The notes: generated by a model not told the origin, from the sequence alone. Shown: positions 1 to 10,375, counted from the first letter of the stretch. The stretch: 64,000 bases of DNA from Lachnospiraceae bacterium (GCA_017622845.1 JAGAQJ010000006.1:29167-93166); one strand, 5' to 3'. Made by a program: numbers and translations.

Positions 1-1
1 T

Positions 2-2320
2 GATACCACGGAGACAAGTCAGGGTCTTGACCGCATGGAGGAGCAGTTCATTACCTATGGTACGGCCAAGGTGATGGTAACCAATATCCCCTATGAGGAG
101 GCAGACAGGATTTATCAGGAGCTGGAGGAGCTTGACAGCATCATCATGCTGGATTTTGATAATTCCAAGGACCATTATAATAATTTCTCCGCGCTGTACA
201 GCATTACCTTTGGATATGAGGAGACAGATGAACGTGCGCTTGAAGCGCTCGCAGAGGTAGAGGCGATGCTTGAGGGCTATGATATTTATGTGTCAACAGC
301 GATGGGTGACGCTTCGGCAGAGCAGCTTGCAAAGGAAATGTCGGTCATTAGTGTTTTGGTAGCAATTGTTGTTGTCTCCGTACTGCTGTTTACTTCACAG
401 ACATGGGCAGAGGTTCCGGTTTTGCTGCTTACCTTCTGCTCGGCAGCGCTGATTACCAAGGGTACAAACTTCCTGATGGGAACGATATCTTTCGTGTCAG
501 ATTCGGTTACCATCGTACTGCAGCTTGCCTTGTCAGTTGACTATGCGGTTATTTTCTGCAACCGGTACAAGGAGGAGCATCAGACGCTTGGCATCAGAGA
601 GGCGGATATCGTGGCGCTCAGTAAGGCAATTCCTGAAATTTCATCCAGCTCGCTTACGACAATCGGCGGTCTGATTGCGATGATGTTCATGCAGTTTGGT
701 ATTGGCAGGGACATGGCGCTGTGTCTGATCAGGGCGATTCTGCTAAGCCTGCTTGCAGTATTCCTGCTGATGCCGGGACTGATCATGCTTTTTGGCAAAG
801 CGATGGATAAGACAAAGCATAAAAGCTATGTTCCGGATATTCCGTTTGTAGGAAAATTCGCATACAAGACAAGATACATCATTCCTCCTTTATTTGTTGT
901 TGTATTGGTGGCAGCCTACATCATACAGTCCCATTGTCCGTATGTGTACGGATATACGCAGCTGGAAACCCCGGTTCAAAGTGATGCCATGGTTGTAGAT
1001 GAGATGATTGAGGAAAGCTTCGGCAGTGAGAACTATGTGGCGCTTATTGTTCCTGCGGGAAACTATGAAAAGGAAAAGAAGCTTTTGAAGGAGCTGGATG
1101 CACGGCCGGAAGTGGACCATTCACAGGGGCTTGCAAACACTGAGGCAATGGACGGCTATATGTTGACCGACAAGCTGACGGCGAGGGATTTTTCGGAGCT
1201 TTTGGAGCTTGATTATGAGGTGGCGGAGCTGCTGTATATGGCATATGCGGTAAATGATGAAAATTATGCCAAGATTGTAAACGGCTTTTCCAATTACAGC
1301 GTCCCTCTGATTGATATGTTTATGTTCCTGTATGAGGAGGTCGATGAAGGCTATGTCACGCTTGATGACGATTTGATGGATACGCTTGAGGAAGCGCATA
1401 CCAAGATGCAGATAGCGCTCGACCAGCTTCAGGGTGAGGAATACAGCCGTATGCTGATTTACCTGACACTGCCCGAGGAGGGCGATGAAACCTTTGCCTT
1501 TCTTGATGAGATGCATGAGATTGCAGGAAAATATTATGATGTAAATGAGGTGCTTATCCCCGGCGAATCAACCAGCCAGTATGATCTTTACAAGACCTTC
1601 CAGAGAGATAATATGGTTGTCAATGTGGTGTCCATTCTTGCCGTTTTAGTGGTACTGCTGTTTACTTTTATGTCGGCAGGAATGCCGGTACTTTTGATTG
1701 CGGTAATTCAGGGCGTTATCTGGGTGAATTTTTCGGTTCCGGCAATGCAGCAGAAAAATGTCTTTTTCCTAAGCGGTATGATTGTATCCTCTATTCAGAT
1801 GGGTGCGAATATTGACTATGCCATTGTCATTTCGGGAAGATTTCTGGAGCTGAAGGACAAAATGCCGAAGCGCGATGCGATCATAGAGACGATGAACTTC
1901 GCATTTCCGACGATTGTCACTTCCGGAACGATGCTTGCGCTTGCAGGAATCTTTATCGGACAGATGTCCTCAGACGGAGCGGTGTGCGGTATCGGACAGT
2001 GCTTGGGCAGAGGTACGATTCTTTCCATCTTTACGGTTATGTTTGTGCTTCCGCAGATACTTCTGCTTGGTGAGAAGATTATTGATAGAACTTCCTTTGC
2101 AGTATCGATTCCGCTTAAGATGGAAAGAGTCAGCGGACTGATGCGGATTGACGGAAGGGTTCAGGGGCAGATTAACGGTACGGTGATTGGTGAGATTCAC
2201 GGACTTGTGCGCGGTGATGCAAACCTGTTTATCAACATGGGCAAGCTTGTGGAAAAGGAAGATGACGGAAGCGGACTCGAGGAGCTTTTGCAGAAGGAAG
2301 AAGGTGAGACGAATGCATAA
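2..2320 (+). CDS. MMPL/RND-family membrane transporter, 5' partial
   Basis: The reading frame is open from base 2, so the true start lies upstream; 772 residues are visible. The protein has two similar halves, each a large extracytoplasmic loop followed by a membrane bundle. Each bundle carries the RND-type acidic signature in a helix (SVDYAVIFCNRY near 530-570 and NIDYAIVISGRF near 1807-1850). This is the usual MMPL arrangement, which uses the proton gradient to move lipids or other hydrophobic substrates out of the membrane. After the last helix there is a tail of short glycine-spaced repeats (GRVQGQINGTVIGEIHG, then LVRGD), probably a small cytosolic beta structure. The stop overlaps the start of the next gene by 8 bp, so the two products are probably made together. 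The substrate cannot be read from the sequence. Confidence 0.9.
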   Translation, partial: DTTETSQGLDRMEEQFITYGTAKVMVTNIPYEEADRIYQELEELDSIIMLDFDNSKDHYNNFSALYSITFGYEETDERALEALAEVEAMLEGYDIYVSTAMGDASAEQLAKEMSVISVLVAIVVVSVLLFTSQTWAEVPVLLLTFCSAALITKGTNFLMGTISFVSDSVTIVLQLALSVDYAVIFCNRYKEEHQTLGIREADIVALSKAIPEISSSSLTTIGGLIAMMFMQFGIGRDMALCLIRAILLSLLAVFLLMPGLIMLFGKAMDKTKHKSYVPDIPFVGKFAYKTRYIIPPLFVVVLVAAYIIQSHCPYVYGYTQLETPVQSDAMVVDEMIEESFGSENYVALIVPAGNYEKEKKLLKELDARPEVDHSQGLANTEAMDGYMLTDKLTARDFSELLELDYEVAELLYMAYAVNDENYAKIVNGFSNYSVPLIDMFMFLYEEVDEGYVTLDDDLMDTLEEAHTKMQIALDQLQGEEYSRMLIYLTLPEEGDETFAFLDEMHEIAGKYYDVNEVLIPGESTSQYDLYKTFQRDNMVVNVVSILAVLVVLLFTFMSAGMPVLLIAVIQGVIWVNFSVPAMQQKNVFFLSGMIVSSIQMGANIDYAIVISGRFLELKDKMPKRDAIIETMNFAFPTIVTSGTMLALAGIFIGQMSSDGAVCGIGQCLGRGTILSIFTVMFVLPQILLLGEKIIDRTSFAVSIPLKMERVSGLMRIDGRVQGQINGTVIGEIHGLVRGDANLFINMGKLVEKEDDGSGLEELLQKEEGETNA

Positions 2321-5300
2321 GGAAGGTTTGAAAAAGGGGCTGGCTTTTGCGCTGGCGCTTTCCATGGGCATCAGCCTGTGTCCGGCAGAGACGCTTAGCG
2401 CAGCAAATCAGACCCGGAATACAGCTGTCTCGGCGGAAGAAAATGCGGGGGAAGCTAAGTATGAGAGAATTGATATTCATACTGCAGAGGATTTTGTAAA
2501 ATTTGCACAGCAGTGTGATATTGATTCCTGGTCAAAAAATAAATATGTAAGCCTTAAAGCAGATATTGACCTGACAGGAGTGGAGTTTCAGACGATTCCT
2601 GTATTTAATGGGATTTTTGATGGGATTGGTCATACGATTTCAGGGTTTGATTATACGGGCGACGGGTATGTTGCAGGCTTATTTCGCTACATAGAAAGAG
2701 ACGGCGTGGTCGAAAACCTTACAGTGAAGGGAAACATCACTGCTGAAAATGAAAAAGAGTGTATCGGAAGCATCTGCGGTGTCAACTACGGCATGATTAG
2801 AAATTGTACATTCCAGGGGACGGTAAGCGGACGTGATACGGTAGGCGGCATTGTCGGCATCAATGAAAGCACGGGAACGTTGTCAGGCTGCTCCGTCAGG
2901 GGGAGAATTACCGGCTATTATTCAACCGGGGGCATCGCAGGAATCAATCATGGCGTGCTGAATTACTGTACCAATCGTGCCGGAATCAATGATGACAGTG
3001 CGTGGGTTGAGGAAGATGACGAGATGGGCGGTATGGGAATTATTAAAAATCTCACAACCGATGAAGAAAATGAACTGTACAGCGGAGTTGATACAGGCGG
3101 TATCACCGGCTTTTCCGATGGCGTGATATCAAGATGCACCAATTCGGGAACAGTTGGATATGAACACACAGGCTACAATATCGGCGGTATCGCCGGACGC
3201 CAGTCCGGTGTTATCTCGCTCAGCACGAACAATGGTATTGTATATGGACGTAAGGATGTAGGCGGCATTGTGGGGCAGATGGAGCCTTTTATTGAGATTA
3301 ATGAGGCGGAATCCCTAAGAGATGCCATCAATAAGCTTCATGATGACATTGAAAAGACCATCAATGATATGGACGCTGCCAAGAATGCGGTACAGGGCGA
3401 TGCTGACAAGATGCAGTCTTATGCTGACAGTGCCATAGACACGGGAGATGAGCTTGTGAGCAGCCTTACAGACTTTGTTGATGACAATATTGACGAGGGA
3501 AATTCGATAGCAGAGCGAATGGAGCATGTAATGGACTTGCTGCCGGATATTATGGACCGTATCTCAGATGCAGATGAAGCTGTCTCTGACTTTAGTGATG
3601 CAATGAAGGAGTTAGGAGATGACCTGGAGATTCTTGACAGGGTTGATGGTTCTGCATACAATGAGACGGATTATAATCGTATCACGCTTTTATCTACAGT
3701 GGGAGGAACGCTTCTGGCAGACAGTTTAAATCCGGAGAAAGGCAGAAAGGTAACGATTACTGTTAAACCGGAAGGCAATTATCAGCTGGTTAGCACTGTG
3801 ACAGTTACCGATGCAGGCGGTCAGCTTGTGGAGGTTGAACAGTCGGCAGACAATACGGATCAGTACACATTCATTATGCCTGAGAAAAATGTCAGGGTGG
3901 AAGCTGGCTTTGTATATATAGAACCGGCGGGGCAGACACCTACAGCACAGGAGCCGGCGATTATATTTCAATCCAATTTAAGCGGTGATGCTAAGTATTC
4001 CATTGATAAGGATGAGCAAAAGGTTACAATCAATGTCATTCCAAGCGCTGTCTACACGGTTTCCGGTCTGGAGGCAGCAGACGAGTCCGGAAATAAGGCG
4101 GCAGTATCCAAAAAGCAGAGCGGAGCATATATCTATGAACTTGATATTGCAGACAGTACAAGTACAAAATATACGGTTACGATTCAATTCAAAAAACAGG
4201 ATAAAAAGCAGGCAGTCAATAAGGCAAAGGAAAATATAGACAGCGATATTGATGCACTGAATGATGCATCTCAAAGCGCTAAGAATTCCATAGACAGCAT
4301 CAGGAAAATTATGATGCCGGACGGCTCCTATGAGGACTGGAATGGTCTTTCCGATGAGGAGAGGGATCAGATGAAGGAGGAATGCTTAAATCTTGCAGGA
4401 GCGCTTGGAGATATGTCCTTGTCCGCCGCATCTGTGCTGAGCAGCTTCGCAACAATATACAATATTCTCTCTCCTTATCTTTCCGAAGCTGCTGATGATG
4501 CAGGAAATGATTTGGATGATGCAGGGAACCATATCCAGAGCATGTCAGATGCGCTGAAAGCAGCAAACAATGGTGTCAGAGGAATTGTAAACTATATGAA
4601 TGCGCAGGAGGACATCCGGTTTTCCAAGCTTGGAGATGAATTTGACAGCGCCAAGGAGAGCTTTCACGATCAGTTAAAGGGATTGTCAGACAGTATTAAG
4701 AGTCTCTCGGACAATGCCTCCGCCTATTCAGATGTCATTAACCAGGACCTCAGGGAAGTGAATGATCAGATTAATGTCGTCCTGAACCTTCTGGCAGACC
4801 GTATAACGGACACGGAACAGCTCAGCATGGAGGACTTATATGAGGAAGTGGACGACGAGGAGCTTGAGTCCATCACGACAGGAAGGGTAGATGCATGCAG
4901 CAACAAGGGTGTCATCAAAGGTGATATTAATGTAGGAGGCATTGCAGGCTCCATGGCTATTGACGATGAGGACCTTGAGGATAGCGCGGCAGGCTCGGTA
5001 GAATATGTAATAGGAAGGCGCTTTATCACAAAATGCCTGATTATGGGCAGCGTCAATGAGGGTTATGTCACTGCTAAGAAAGACGGAGCAGGCGGCATCT
5101 GCGGATATATGGATCATGGCATCATTGCTGACTCAGAAAGCTATGGCAGCATTGAAAGTACAGAAGGCGGCTATGCAGGCGGCATTTGCGGCGAGTCCTT
5201 TACCATTATCAAGAGATGCTATGCCCTGTGTTCGGTATCGGGAAATCAAAATGTAGGAGGTATTGCAGGATATGCGGACAGCCTGAAAAACTGCTATTCC

Positions 5301-6227
5301 ATGTCAGATGTACATGCCGAGAATGGACGTGTGGGTGCGATTGCAGGTCAGACTGCTTCCTATGAAATAGCTGATACACAGGAAAACGAGGGAGAAGTGA
5401 AGGTGTCGCAGAATTATTATGTAGGCGATGATATAGGCGGTATTGATAATATCAGCTATATTGGAGTTGCAGAACCCATCAGCTACAATGATTTGCTGAC
5501 GGTCGAGCAGCTTCCTACGCAGTTTTGGCATCTGAAAGTCATTTATAAGATAGAAGATACCTATCTTGGCTCAGAGGAAATCAAATACGGCGCCGCACTG
5601 GATAATCTCAATTATCCCCAGATTCCGGAGAAGGAAGGCTTTTATGGCGTATGGCAGGATATGTCAGGCAAAAAGATGAGCGGAACGGTTGTTGTGGAGG
5701 CTGAGTATAAGGATAATGTCACGGTTGTCCAAAGCAGCATAGAGGAAAACAGCACAGGAGAAGGCACCGGGCAAAAGCCATATGCCCTTGTAGAGAACAT
5801 CTTCACGGAGGATACTGTTTTAAATGCCGTTATCAGCGATATGACACCTCCGGCGGAGGCAGAAGGCAGACAGAATGTCGTGTATGAGGTTACGCTTGCG
5901 GACAGCGGCATTCAGGAAACAGATTCGTTTGCGCTGCGTGTGCTCAATCCCTATGAAGATGCCATAGTCTACGGATATCATGACGGCGCATGGACAGAGC
6001 TTGAGAGCAAAGCCAGAGGCCGGTATCTGCAGGTTGCCATGACAGGGACACAAGAGTATTTCTGCGTTGTGGAAAATCCGTCAAAGCTGATGCTGATCGT
6101 CTTATCGGCAGCGGCGGCAGCAGTTGTACTCATACTGGTGATTGCATTGATAAAAAAAGTACATTCCCGCAGACAGCAGCGGCAGGCAAAGAAGAAGCAT
6201 GACAAAGCTGACAATGGAGAGATGTAA
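2313..6227 (+). CDS. GLUG-repeat surface protein with signal peptide and C-terminal membrane anchor
   Basis: The ATG at 2313 is preferred over any upstream codon because it starts a clear signal peptide (MHKEGLKKGLAFALALSMGI, then a cleavage-like AETLSA) and follows an AAGGTGAG ribosome site. The protein has 1304 residues. Two blocks of GLUG-type repeats (GGIVGIN, GGIAGRQSG, GGICGYMD and similar) lie at about 2820-3290 and 4900-5350. They flank two long, charged, heptad-like helical stretches (about 3300-3650 and 4200-4850) and a beta-rich segment ending in IMPEKNVRVEAGF. A second beta-rich domain ends in VVVEAEYK near 5710. The C-terminus has one membrane helix (about 6085-6150) and a basic tail. 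It is probably an adhesin or stalk-like protein anchored in the membrane outside the cell. Overlap with the MMPL gene suggests a joint role; that is inference. Confidence 0.85.
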   Translation: MHKEGLKKGLAFALALSMGISLCPAETLSAANQTRNTAVSAEENAGEAKYERIDIHTAEDFVKFAQQCDIDSWSKNKYVSLKADIDLTGVEFQTIPVFNGIFDGIGHTISGFDYTGDGYVAGLFRYIERDGVVENLTVKGNITAENEKECIGSICGVNYGMIRNCTFQGTVSGRDTVGGIVGINESTGTLSGCSVRGRITGYYSTGGIAGINHGVLNYCTNRAGINDDSAWVEEDDEMGGMGIIKNLTTDEENELYSGVDTGGITGFSDGVISRCTNSGTVGYEHTGYNIGGIAGRQSGVISLSTNNGIVYGRKDVGGIVGQMEPFIEINEAESLRDAINKLHDDIEKTINDMDAAKNAVQGDADKMQSYADSAIDTGDELVSSLTDFVDDNIDEGNSIAERMEHVMDLLPDIMDRISDADEAVSDFSDAMKELGDDLEILDRVDGSAYNETDYNRITLLSTVGGTLLADSLNPEKGRKVTITVKPEGNYQLVSTVTVTDAGGQLVEVEQSADNTDQYTFIMPEKNVRVEAGFVYIEPAGQTPTAQEPAIIFQSNLSGDAKYSIDKDEQKVTINVIPSAVYTVSGLEAADESGNKAAVSKKQSGAYIYELDIADSTSTKYTVTIQFKKQDKKQAVNKAKENIDSDIDALNDASQSAKNSIDSIRKIMMPDGSYEDWNGLSDEERDQMKEECLNLAGALGDMSLSAASVLSSFATIYNILSPYLSEAADDAGNDLDDAGNHIQSMSDALKAANNGVRGIVNYMNAQEDIRFSKLGDEFDSAKESFHDQLKGLSDSIKSLSDNASAYSDVINQDLREVNDQINVVLNLLADRITDTEQLSMEDLYEEVDDEELESITTGRVDACSNKGVIKGDINVGGIAGSMAIDDEDLEDSAAGSVEYVIGRRFITKCLIMGSVNEGYVTAKKDGAGGICGYMDHGIIADSESYGSIESTEGGYAGGICGESFTIIKRCYALCSVSGNQNVGGIAGYADSLKNCYSMSDVHAENGRVGAIAGQTASYEIADTQENEGEVKVSQNYYVGDDIGGIDNISYIGVAEPISYNDLLTVEQLPTQFWHLKVIYKIEDTYLGSEEIKYGAALDNLNYPQIPEKEGFYGVWQDMSGKKMSGTVVVEAEYKDNVTVVQSSIEENSTGEGTGQKPYALVENIFTEDTVLNAVISDMTPPAEAEGRQNVVYEVTLADSGIQETDSFALRVLNPYEDAIVYGYHDGAWTELESKARGRYLQVAMTGTQEYFCVVENPSKLMLIVLSAAAAAVVLILVIALIKKVHSRRQQRQAKKKHDKADNGEM

Positions 6228-6252
6228 AAAAGAGAATTGAAAATGACGTATT

Positions 6253-6299
6253 AACAGCGTATTCCGGTGATTTCACAATCGGAATACGCTGTTTTCTCG
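6253..6299 (+). terminator. Rho-independent terminator after the surface-protein gene
   Basis: A 14-bp perfect inverted repeat (AACAGCGTATTCCG and its complement, with a 13-base loop) is followed by TTTTCTCGTT. It lies 25 bases after the stop of the GLUG protein gene and ends that transcription unit. Confidence 0.85.
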
Positions 6300-6369
6300 T
6301 TGCTGTTCACACCCCTATTGCATTTTGGCGCACGATTCCCGTTGCTCTGATGTGGAATGAACAGTAACG
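6298..6369. repeat. Short inverted repeat, GTTRCTGTTCA type
   Basis: CGTTGCTGTTCA at 6298-6309 pairs with TGAACAGTAACG at 6358-6369 with one mismatch, and is followed at once by a second hairpin AACAGT/ACTGTT. Related words occur in other gaps (GTAACAGTTCAGCC at 11057 and its complement at 11333, and TGTTGCTGTTCAGCC near 53409), so this is probably one family of dispersed palindromic repeats. No coding function is seen. Confidence 0.45.
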
Positions 6370-6407
6370 AACTGTTACCATAGTCCGGCTGCGAAGGCTG
6401 ATATGGA

Positions 6408-6436
6408 TTGCTTAAATTGTGGAGTTAAGGTATAAT
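6408..6436 (+). promoter_or_regulatory. Sigma-A type promoter for the first glycan operon
   Basis: TTGCTT at 6408-6413 and a perfect TATAAT at 6431-6436 are 17 bp apart. The predicted transcript would start near 6443, giving a leader of about 285 bases before asnB. I looked for a T-box or another attenuator in that leader and saw none; 6437-6727 otherwise holds only two short unsupported reading frames. Confidence 0.7.
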
Positions 6437-6727
6437 GTTAATAGACATGGAGACTGATATCATCACAGAAGGGGCGCGATTTTCAAAACACGAATTACAG
6501 CGATATGAAACGCGTATACTCTATATGGATATGCATGAACATGAAAGAAAATACCCTGTCTCATATATACCTGACAAAGGCTGACCTGCTTGGAAGACAT
6601 GAGTGGTCAGGAAAGCTTGACTTGCTCAATATCGTTATGGTAGGCTTATCGAAGGAGTGAAAGAAAAATTGAAGAAAGGAAATCAACTGAACAAATAAAT
6701 TCGTTCGCTTGAGGCTTGGTGCGGAAT

Positions 6728-8617
6728 ATGTGTGGAATAGCAGGATTTTGCGGTAATCCTACGAACTGGAGAGAAAATATAGAAAAGATGAACAAAAGAA
6801 TGTACCACAGAGGACCTGATGCAGGCGGTGCATGGGCGAGCGAGGACGCCAATGTGGTGCTTGGACACAGAAGGCTTTCTATTGTGGATTTGTCAGAGAA
6901 CGGCGCACAGCCAATGCACTCGTCATCGGGAAGATATGTGTGTGTATTTAATGGAGAGATTTATAATTATAAAAAGCTTAGAGAGAAGCTGTTAGCAGAA
7001 AAAAAGGTTACGGCTTTTCGCGGAACATCAGATACGGAGGTATTGCTGGAGGCATTTGAGGCATATGGCGTCCGCGAGACGATTGCACTGTGTAAGGGAA
7101 TGTTTGCTATCGCACTGCTTGACAAAAAAACAGGAAGACTTACGCTGATTCGGGACAGAATCGGTGAAAAGCCCTTGTATTATGGCTTTGTGAACGGGCA
7201 TTTTGTGTTTGCTTCGGATATCGGCAGCATCAGCGTGCTTGACGACTTCAACAATGCGATAGACACGAAGGTTCTGCAATTATATTTTATACACGGTTAT
7301 ATTCCGGCTCCGTATTCCATCTATCAGAATATATACAAGCTTGATGCAGGATGTATGCTTGAAATTGATGCACCTTATCAGGAACCAAGGGTGAGTGCCT
7401 ACTGGTCTGTGCGCGAGGCAGCAAAGTATGGTCAGGAGCACCCTTTCAAGGGGAGCAGGCAGGAGGCTGCTGATGAGCTGGAGCGGCTGCTGAAGGCTTC
7501 CATCCGTGAGCAGATGGTGGCAGATGTTCCGGTAGGGGCATTTTTATCAGCAGGTATTGACAGCAGTACGATTGTCGCGCTGATGCAGGCACAGTCAAGC
7601 CGTAAGGTGCGAAGCTTTACGATAGGAATGGACAACCCGGAGTACAATGAGGCCGTCTACGCCAAGGAGATTGCAAAGCATCTGGGAACAGAGCATACAG
7701 AACTTTATATTACAGCAGAAGATGCTAAGGAAGTGATTCCGAAGCTTTCATGGATATTCGGGGAGCCGTTTGCGGATTCCTCACAGATTCCGACATACCT
7801 TGTAAGCAAAATGACAAGAGAGCATGTGACCGTCTCCTTGAGCGGCGATGCCGGAGATGAACTGTTCTGCGGCTATACGACATATTCTTCCATTAACCGG
7901 ATTTGGGGAAAGATGAAGGGGTATCCATACGGTGTACGGAAGCTGTGCAGTAAGCTTCTGACAGGGAATCCGCTGATCAAAAACAATCAGCTCCTACAGA
8001 CAAAAGCATACCTTTTGGGGGCAAAGAGCGCTGAGCACTTATACGAGCTGTCCAATGCACAGGAGGCATCCAACCTTCACATTGCACTGGAACGGGAGAC
8101 CTATCCCTATAAGCATAACAGCTATCCCTATGGCGCACTTAAGGACACTCAGAACAGCATTATGCTGATGGATATGGAGGTGTATCATCCGGATGACATT
8201 CTGGTCAAGGTCGACCGGACTGCCATGGCAGTATCCTTGGAGACGAGAGTGCCGATGCTTGACAAGGATGTGGTTGAATTTGCATGGACGATTCCGATGG
8301 AATATAAGAAGCAGGGAGACGAGGGCAAGCTTGTCTTAAAGGATGTGCTTTACAAGTATGTTCCCAAGGAGATGATGGACAGACCCAAAAAAGGCTTTTC
8401 CATTCCTGTCACACAATGGCTCAGGGAATCAGGACTTAGAGACTGGGCAGAATCCCTTCTGGACAGGAACCTGATTGAACAGCAGGGAATTTTAAATGCC
8501 GATGAAGTACAGCGGATTTGGAGAGATTTTATTGACAACGGTAACTGGCGGATTCAGATATGGTATCTTTTAATGTTTCAGAGCTGGCTGCTGGAACAAA
8601 AGAGGATTTTAGTATAA
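6728..8617 (+). CDS. asnB: Asparagine synthetase-type glutamine amidotransferase (AsnB)
   Basis: The enzyme transfers ammonia from glutamine to aspartate, or to a related carboxylate, using ATP. The start at 6728 is fixed by biology: class II amidotransferases need Cys directly after the initiator Met, and here the protein begins MCGIAGFCG. A TTG 12 bases upstream would bury that Cys. The N-terminal half has GHRRLSIVDLS and the glutamine-binding NGEIYNY. The C-terminal synthetase half has the ATP pyrophosphate loop FLSAGIDSSTIVALM (near 7540-7585) and LSGDAGDELFCGY. The 629-residue length is normal for AsnB. It is the first gene after the 6408 promoter and sits 3 bp before a membrane protein gene. 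AsnB homologues occur in other polysaccharide loci, so it may amidate a sugar acid rather than make free asparagine. Confidence 0.88.
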   Translation: MCGIAGFCGNPTNWRENIEKMNKRMYHRGPDAGGAWASEDANVVLGHRRLSIVDLSENGAQPMHSSSGRYVCVFNGEIYNYKKLREKLLAEKKVTAFRGTSDTEVLLEAFEAYGVRETIALCKGMFAIALLDKKTGRLTLIRDRIGEKPLYYGFVNGHFVFASDIGSISVLDDFNNAIDTKVLQLYFIHGYIPAPYSIYQNIYKLDAGCMLEIDAPYQEPRVSAYWSVREAAKYGQEHPFKGSRQEAADELERLLKASIREQMVADVPVGAFLSAGIDSSTIVALMQAQSSRKVRSFTIGMDNPEYNEAVYAKEIAKHLGTEHTELYITAEDAKEVIPKLSWIFGEPFADSSQIPTYLVSKMTREHVTVSLSGDAGDELFCGYTTYSSINRIWGKMKGYPYGVRKLCSKLLTGNPLIKNNQLLQTKAYLLGAKSAEHLYELSNAQEASNLHIALERETYPYKHNSYPYGALKDTQNSIMLMDMEVYHPDDILVKVDRTAMAVSLETRVPMLDKDVVEFAWTIPMEYKKQGDEGKLVLKDVLYKYVPKEMMDRPKKGFSIPVTQWLRESGLRDWAESLLDRNLIEQQGILNADEVQRIWRDFIDNGNWRIQIWYLLMFQSWLLEQKRILV

Positions 8618-8620
8618 GAA

Positions 8621-10375
8621 ATGGTTTCAGTTTTATTAAATTGGTTTTATATTTTTATCACAGTTTTTCTTGTCGGTTTTGCAGCGTCAAAGGCAATTGA
8701 AAAACGATTTGGATGGCATATGAAGACAATGGACAGCATTCTTGCGGCAGGAATTATGCTTGCTGCCGTATATGCGCAGTTTTTCAGCCTTTTTTACAAG
8801 GTGGGACTTGCAGCAAATGCAATGATGCTGCTTGCATGTCTGTGCATTGTCATCGTATGGCACCGGGAGATTGCAGAACGGATAAAAAGAGCATTAATCA
8901 CTACTGGCGTGATAAAGGGGATAATTTTAGCGGGGCTGATTTTGATATGGTCCTACTGTACCTCACGCGGATATATGCATTATGATTCGGATTTATATCA
9001 TGCGCAGAGTATCCGGTGGATTGAGGAATACGGAGTTGTTAAGGGGCTTGGAAATATCCATGTGCGGTTTGCGTACAACAGCTCCTTTTTCGCGTTGTCT
9101 GCACTTTATAGCATGAAATTTCTGACAGGGCAGTCCCTTCATACAGTGAACGGATTTTTGGCGCTTTTATTAAGCGCTGAAGTTCTGAGGCTTTTTGATA
9201 TCAGAGAACGCCGGAAAATCATTATGGCAGACTTTGCAAGACTTGGCGCTTTTTATTATCTGACAATTATTTACAGAGACATTGTCGCGCCTGCTTCTGA
9301 TTATGCCATTATGTGTGTTATATTTTACCTTGTCATCAAGTGGCTGGATTTGCTGGAGACAGACAGGGACGAAATCGCGCCGTTTGCGCTTTTGTGCGTG
9401 GGAGGTGTATATGCAGTCTCGCTGAAGCTTACGGCAGGGCTGATTTTGCTGCTCCTGATCAAACCTGCAAAAATGCTGATACAACGGAAACGATGGAAGG
9501 ATATTTGGATTTATCTTTTGATGGGTGCTGTCATATTGGCGCCGTGGCTGATACGGACGGTTGTTATTTCCGGCTATCTGATTTATCCGTTTCCGTCGCT
9601 TGATTTGTTTGATGTGGACTGGAAAATGAATGCGTCCGCTGCAGCGTTGGATGCCGCTGAGATTCAGACATGGGGGCGTGGACTGAACAATGCGGCGCTT
9701 GTGGATTTGCCAATCCGGGAATGGTTTCCGGGGTGGTTTTCCACGATGCTGCCAACGATAGGAAAGCTGTTGATTATCGCAGATATCCTTTGCCTTGTTA
9801 TATTTGCGGCAATGATGGTATGGTTTCTGCTCAGGATTCTTGTCACATCAATTACGAAAAAGAATTTTGGCGCCTGCCTGAAACAAGAACCTGAAGAAGA
9901 CCAGTTATGTATTTTCGGCGAATATGTACTTGTGCTTGCTGCAGTGCTTGCTTCTTATCTGTTTTGGCAGCTTTCCGCTCCTCTGCTGCGGTATGGCTAC
10001 GCGTATGTGCTGCTGACGGCATTGCTGACTGTCGGTTTTATGATAACTTTATGGCAGGAGAAGGTCTTTAAAAGAGCATTAAAGCCTTTTAAATGGGGAT
10101 TTGCGGCGCTGCTGTTCGTGTTTAGTGCAGTCAAGCTTTGGTCGCTTGCAGATTACATCGTTAGTGTGTCAGAACAGCCGTATGCGCTTTGCCAGCAGGA
10201 CTACGGCAGCTATGAGCTGGAATGTTATGAGGTAAATGAGGTAAGCTTTTATTATCCTGTTAGCGGGGACCGTGTCGGCTATCAGTGCTTTCCGGCGATA
10301 CCGCGGAAGATGGAGATTGTGTTCCGCGGAGAAGATATCAGGGAAGGGTTTATGGATGCAGAGGGTCAGCGGTGA
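8621..10375 (+). CDS. Polytopic membrane protein, LIC_10190-like, probable GT-C type glycosyltransferase
   Basis: The 584-residue protein has about a dozen hydrophobic helices. An acidic motif after the early helices (YMHYDSDLYHAQSIRWIEEY, near 8970-9030) and the following GNIHVRFAYNSSFF match my memory of the LIC_10190 membrane family, which resembles lipid-linked-sugar-dependent GT-C enzymes. The acidic loop would face outside the cell. The start ATG lies 3 bp after the asnB stop, so the two are co-transcribed. The C-terminal 60 residues form a soluble tail. It could use a polyprenyl-phosphate sugar donor or act in export; the sequence alone does not decide. Confidence 0.6.
   Translation: MVSVLLNWFYIFITVFLVGFAASKAIEKRFGWHMKTMDSILAAGIMLAAVYAQFFSLFYKVGLAANAMMLLACLCIVIVWHREIAERIKRALITTGVIKGIILAGLILIWSYCTSRGYMHYDSDLYHAQSIRWIEEYGVVKGLGNIHVRFAYNSSFFALSALYSMKFLTGQSLHTVNGFLALLLSAEVLRLFDIRERRKIIMADFARLGAFYYLTIIYRDIVAPASDYAIMCVIFYLVIKWLDLLETDRDEIAPFALLCVGGVYAVSLKLTAGLILLLLIKPAKMLIQRKRWKDIWIYLLMGAVILAPWLIRTVVISGYLIYPFPSLDLFDVDWKMNASAAALDAAEIQTWGRGLNNAALVDLPIREWFPGWFSTMLPTIGKLLIIADILCLVIFAAMMVWFLLRILVTSITKKNFGACLKQEPEEDQLCIFGEYVLVLAAVLASYLFWQLSAPLLRYGYAYVLLTALLTVGFMITLWQEKVFKRALKPFKWGFAALLFVFSAVKLWSLADYIVSVSEQPYALCQQDYGSYELECYEVNEVSFYYPVSGDRVGYQCFPAIPRKMEIVFRGEDIREGFMDAEGQR

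Noticed and set aside
6435-6660. Two short plus-strand frames (49 and 51 codons) in the leader of asnB
   Set aside because: The first starts inside the -10 box, neither has a ribosome site, and they overlap each other in different frames.
6437-6727. Possible T-box or other riboswitch before asnB
   Set aside because: The long leader prompted a check, but I found no T-box consensus and no terminator/antiterminator pair.
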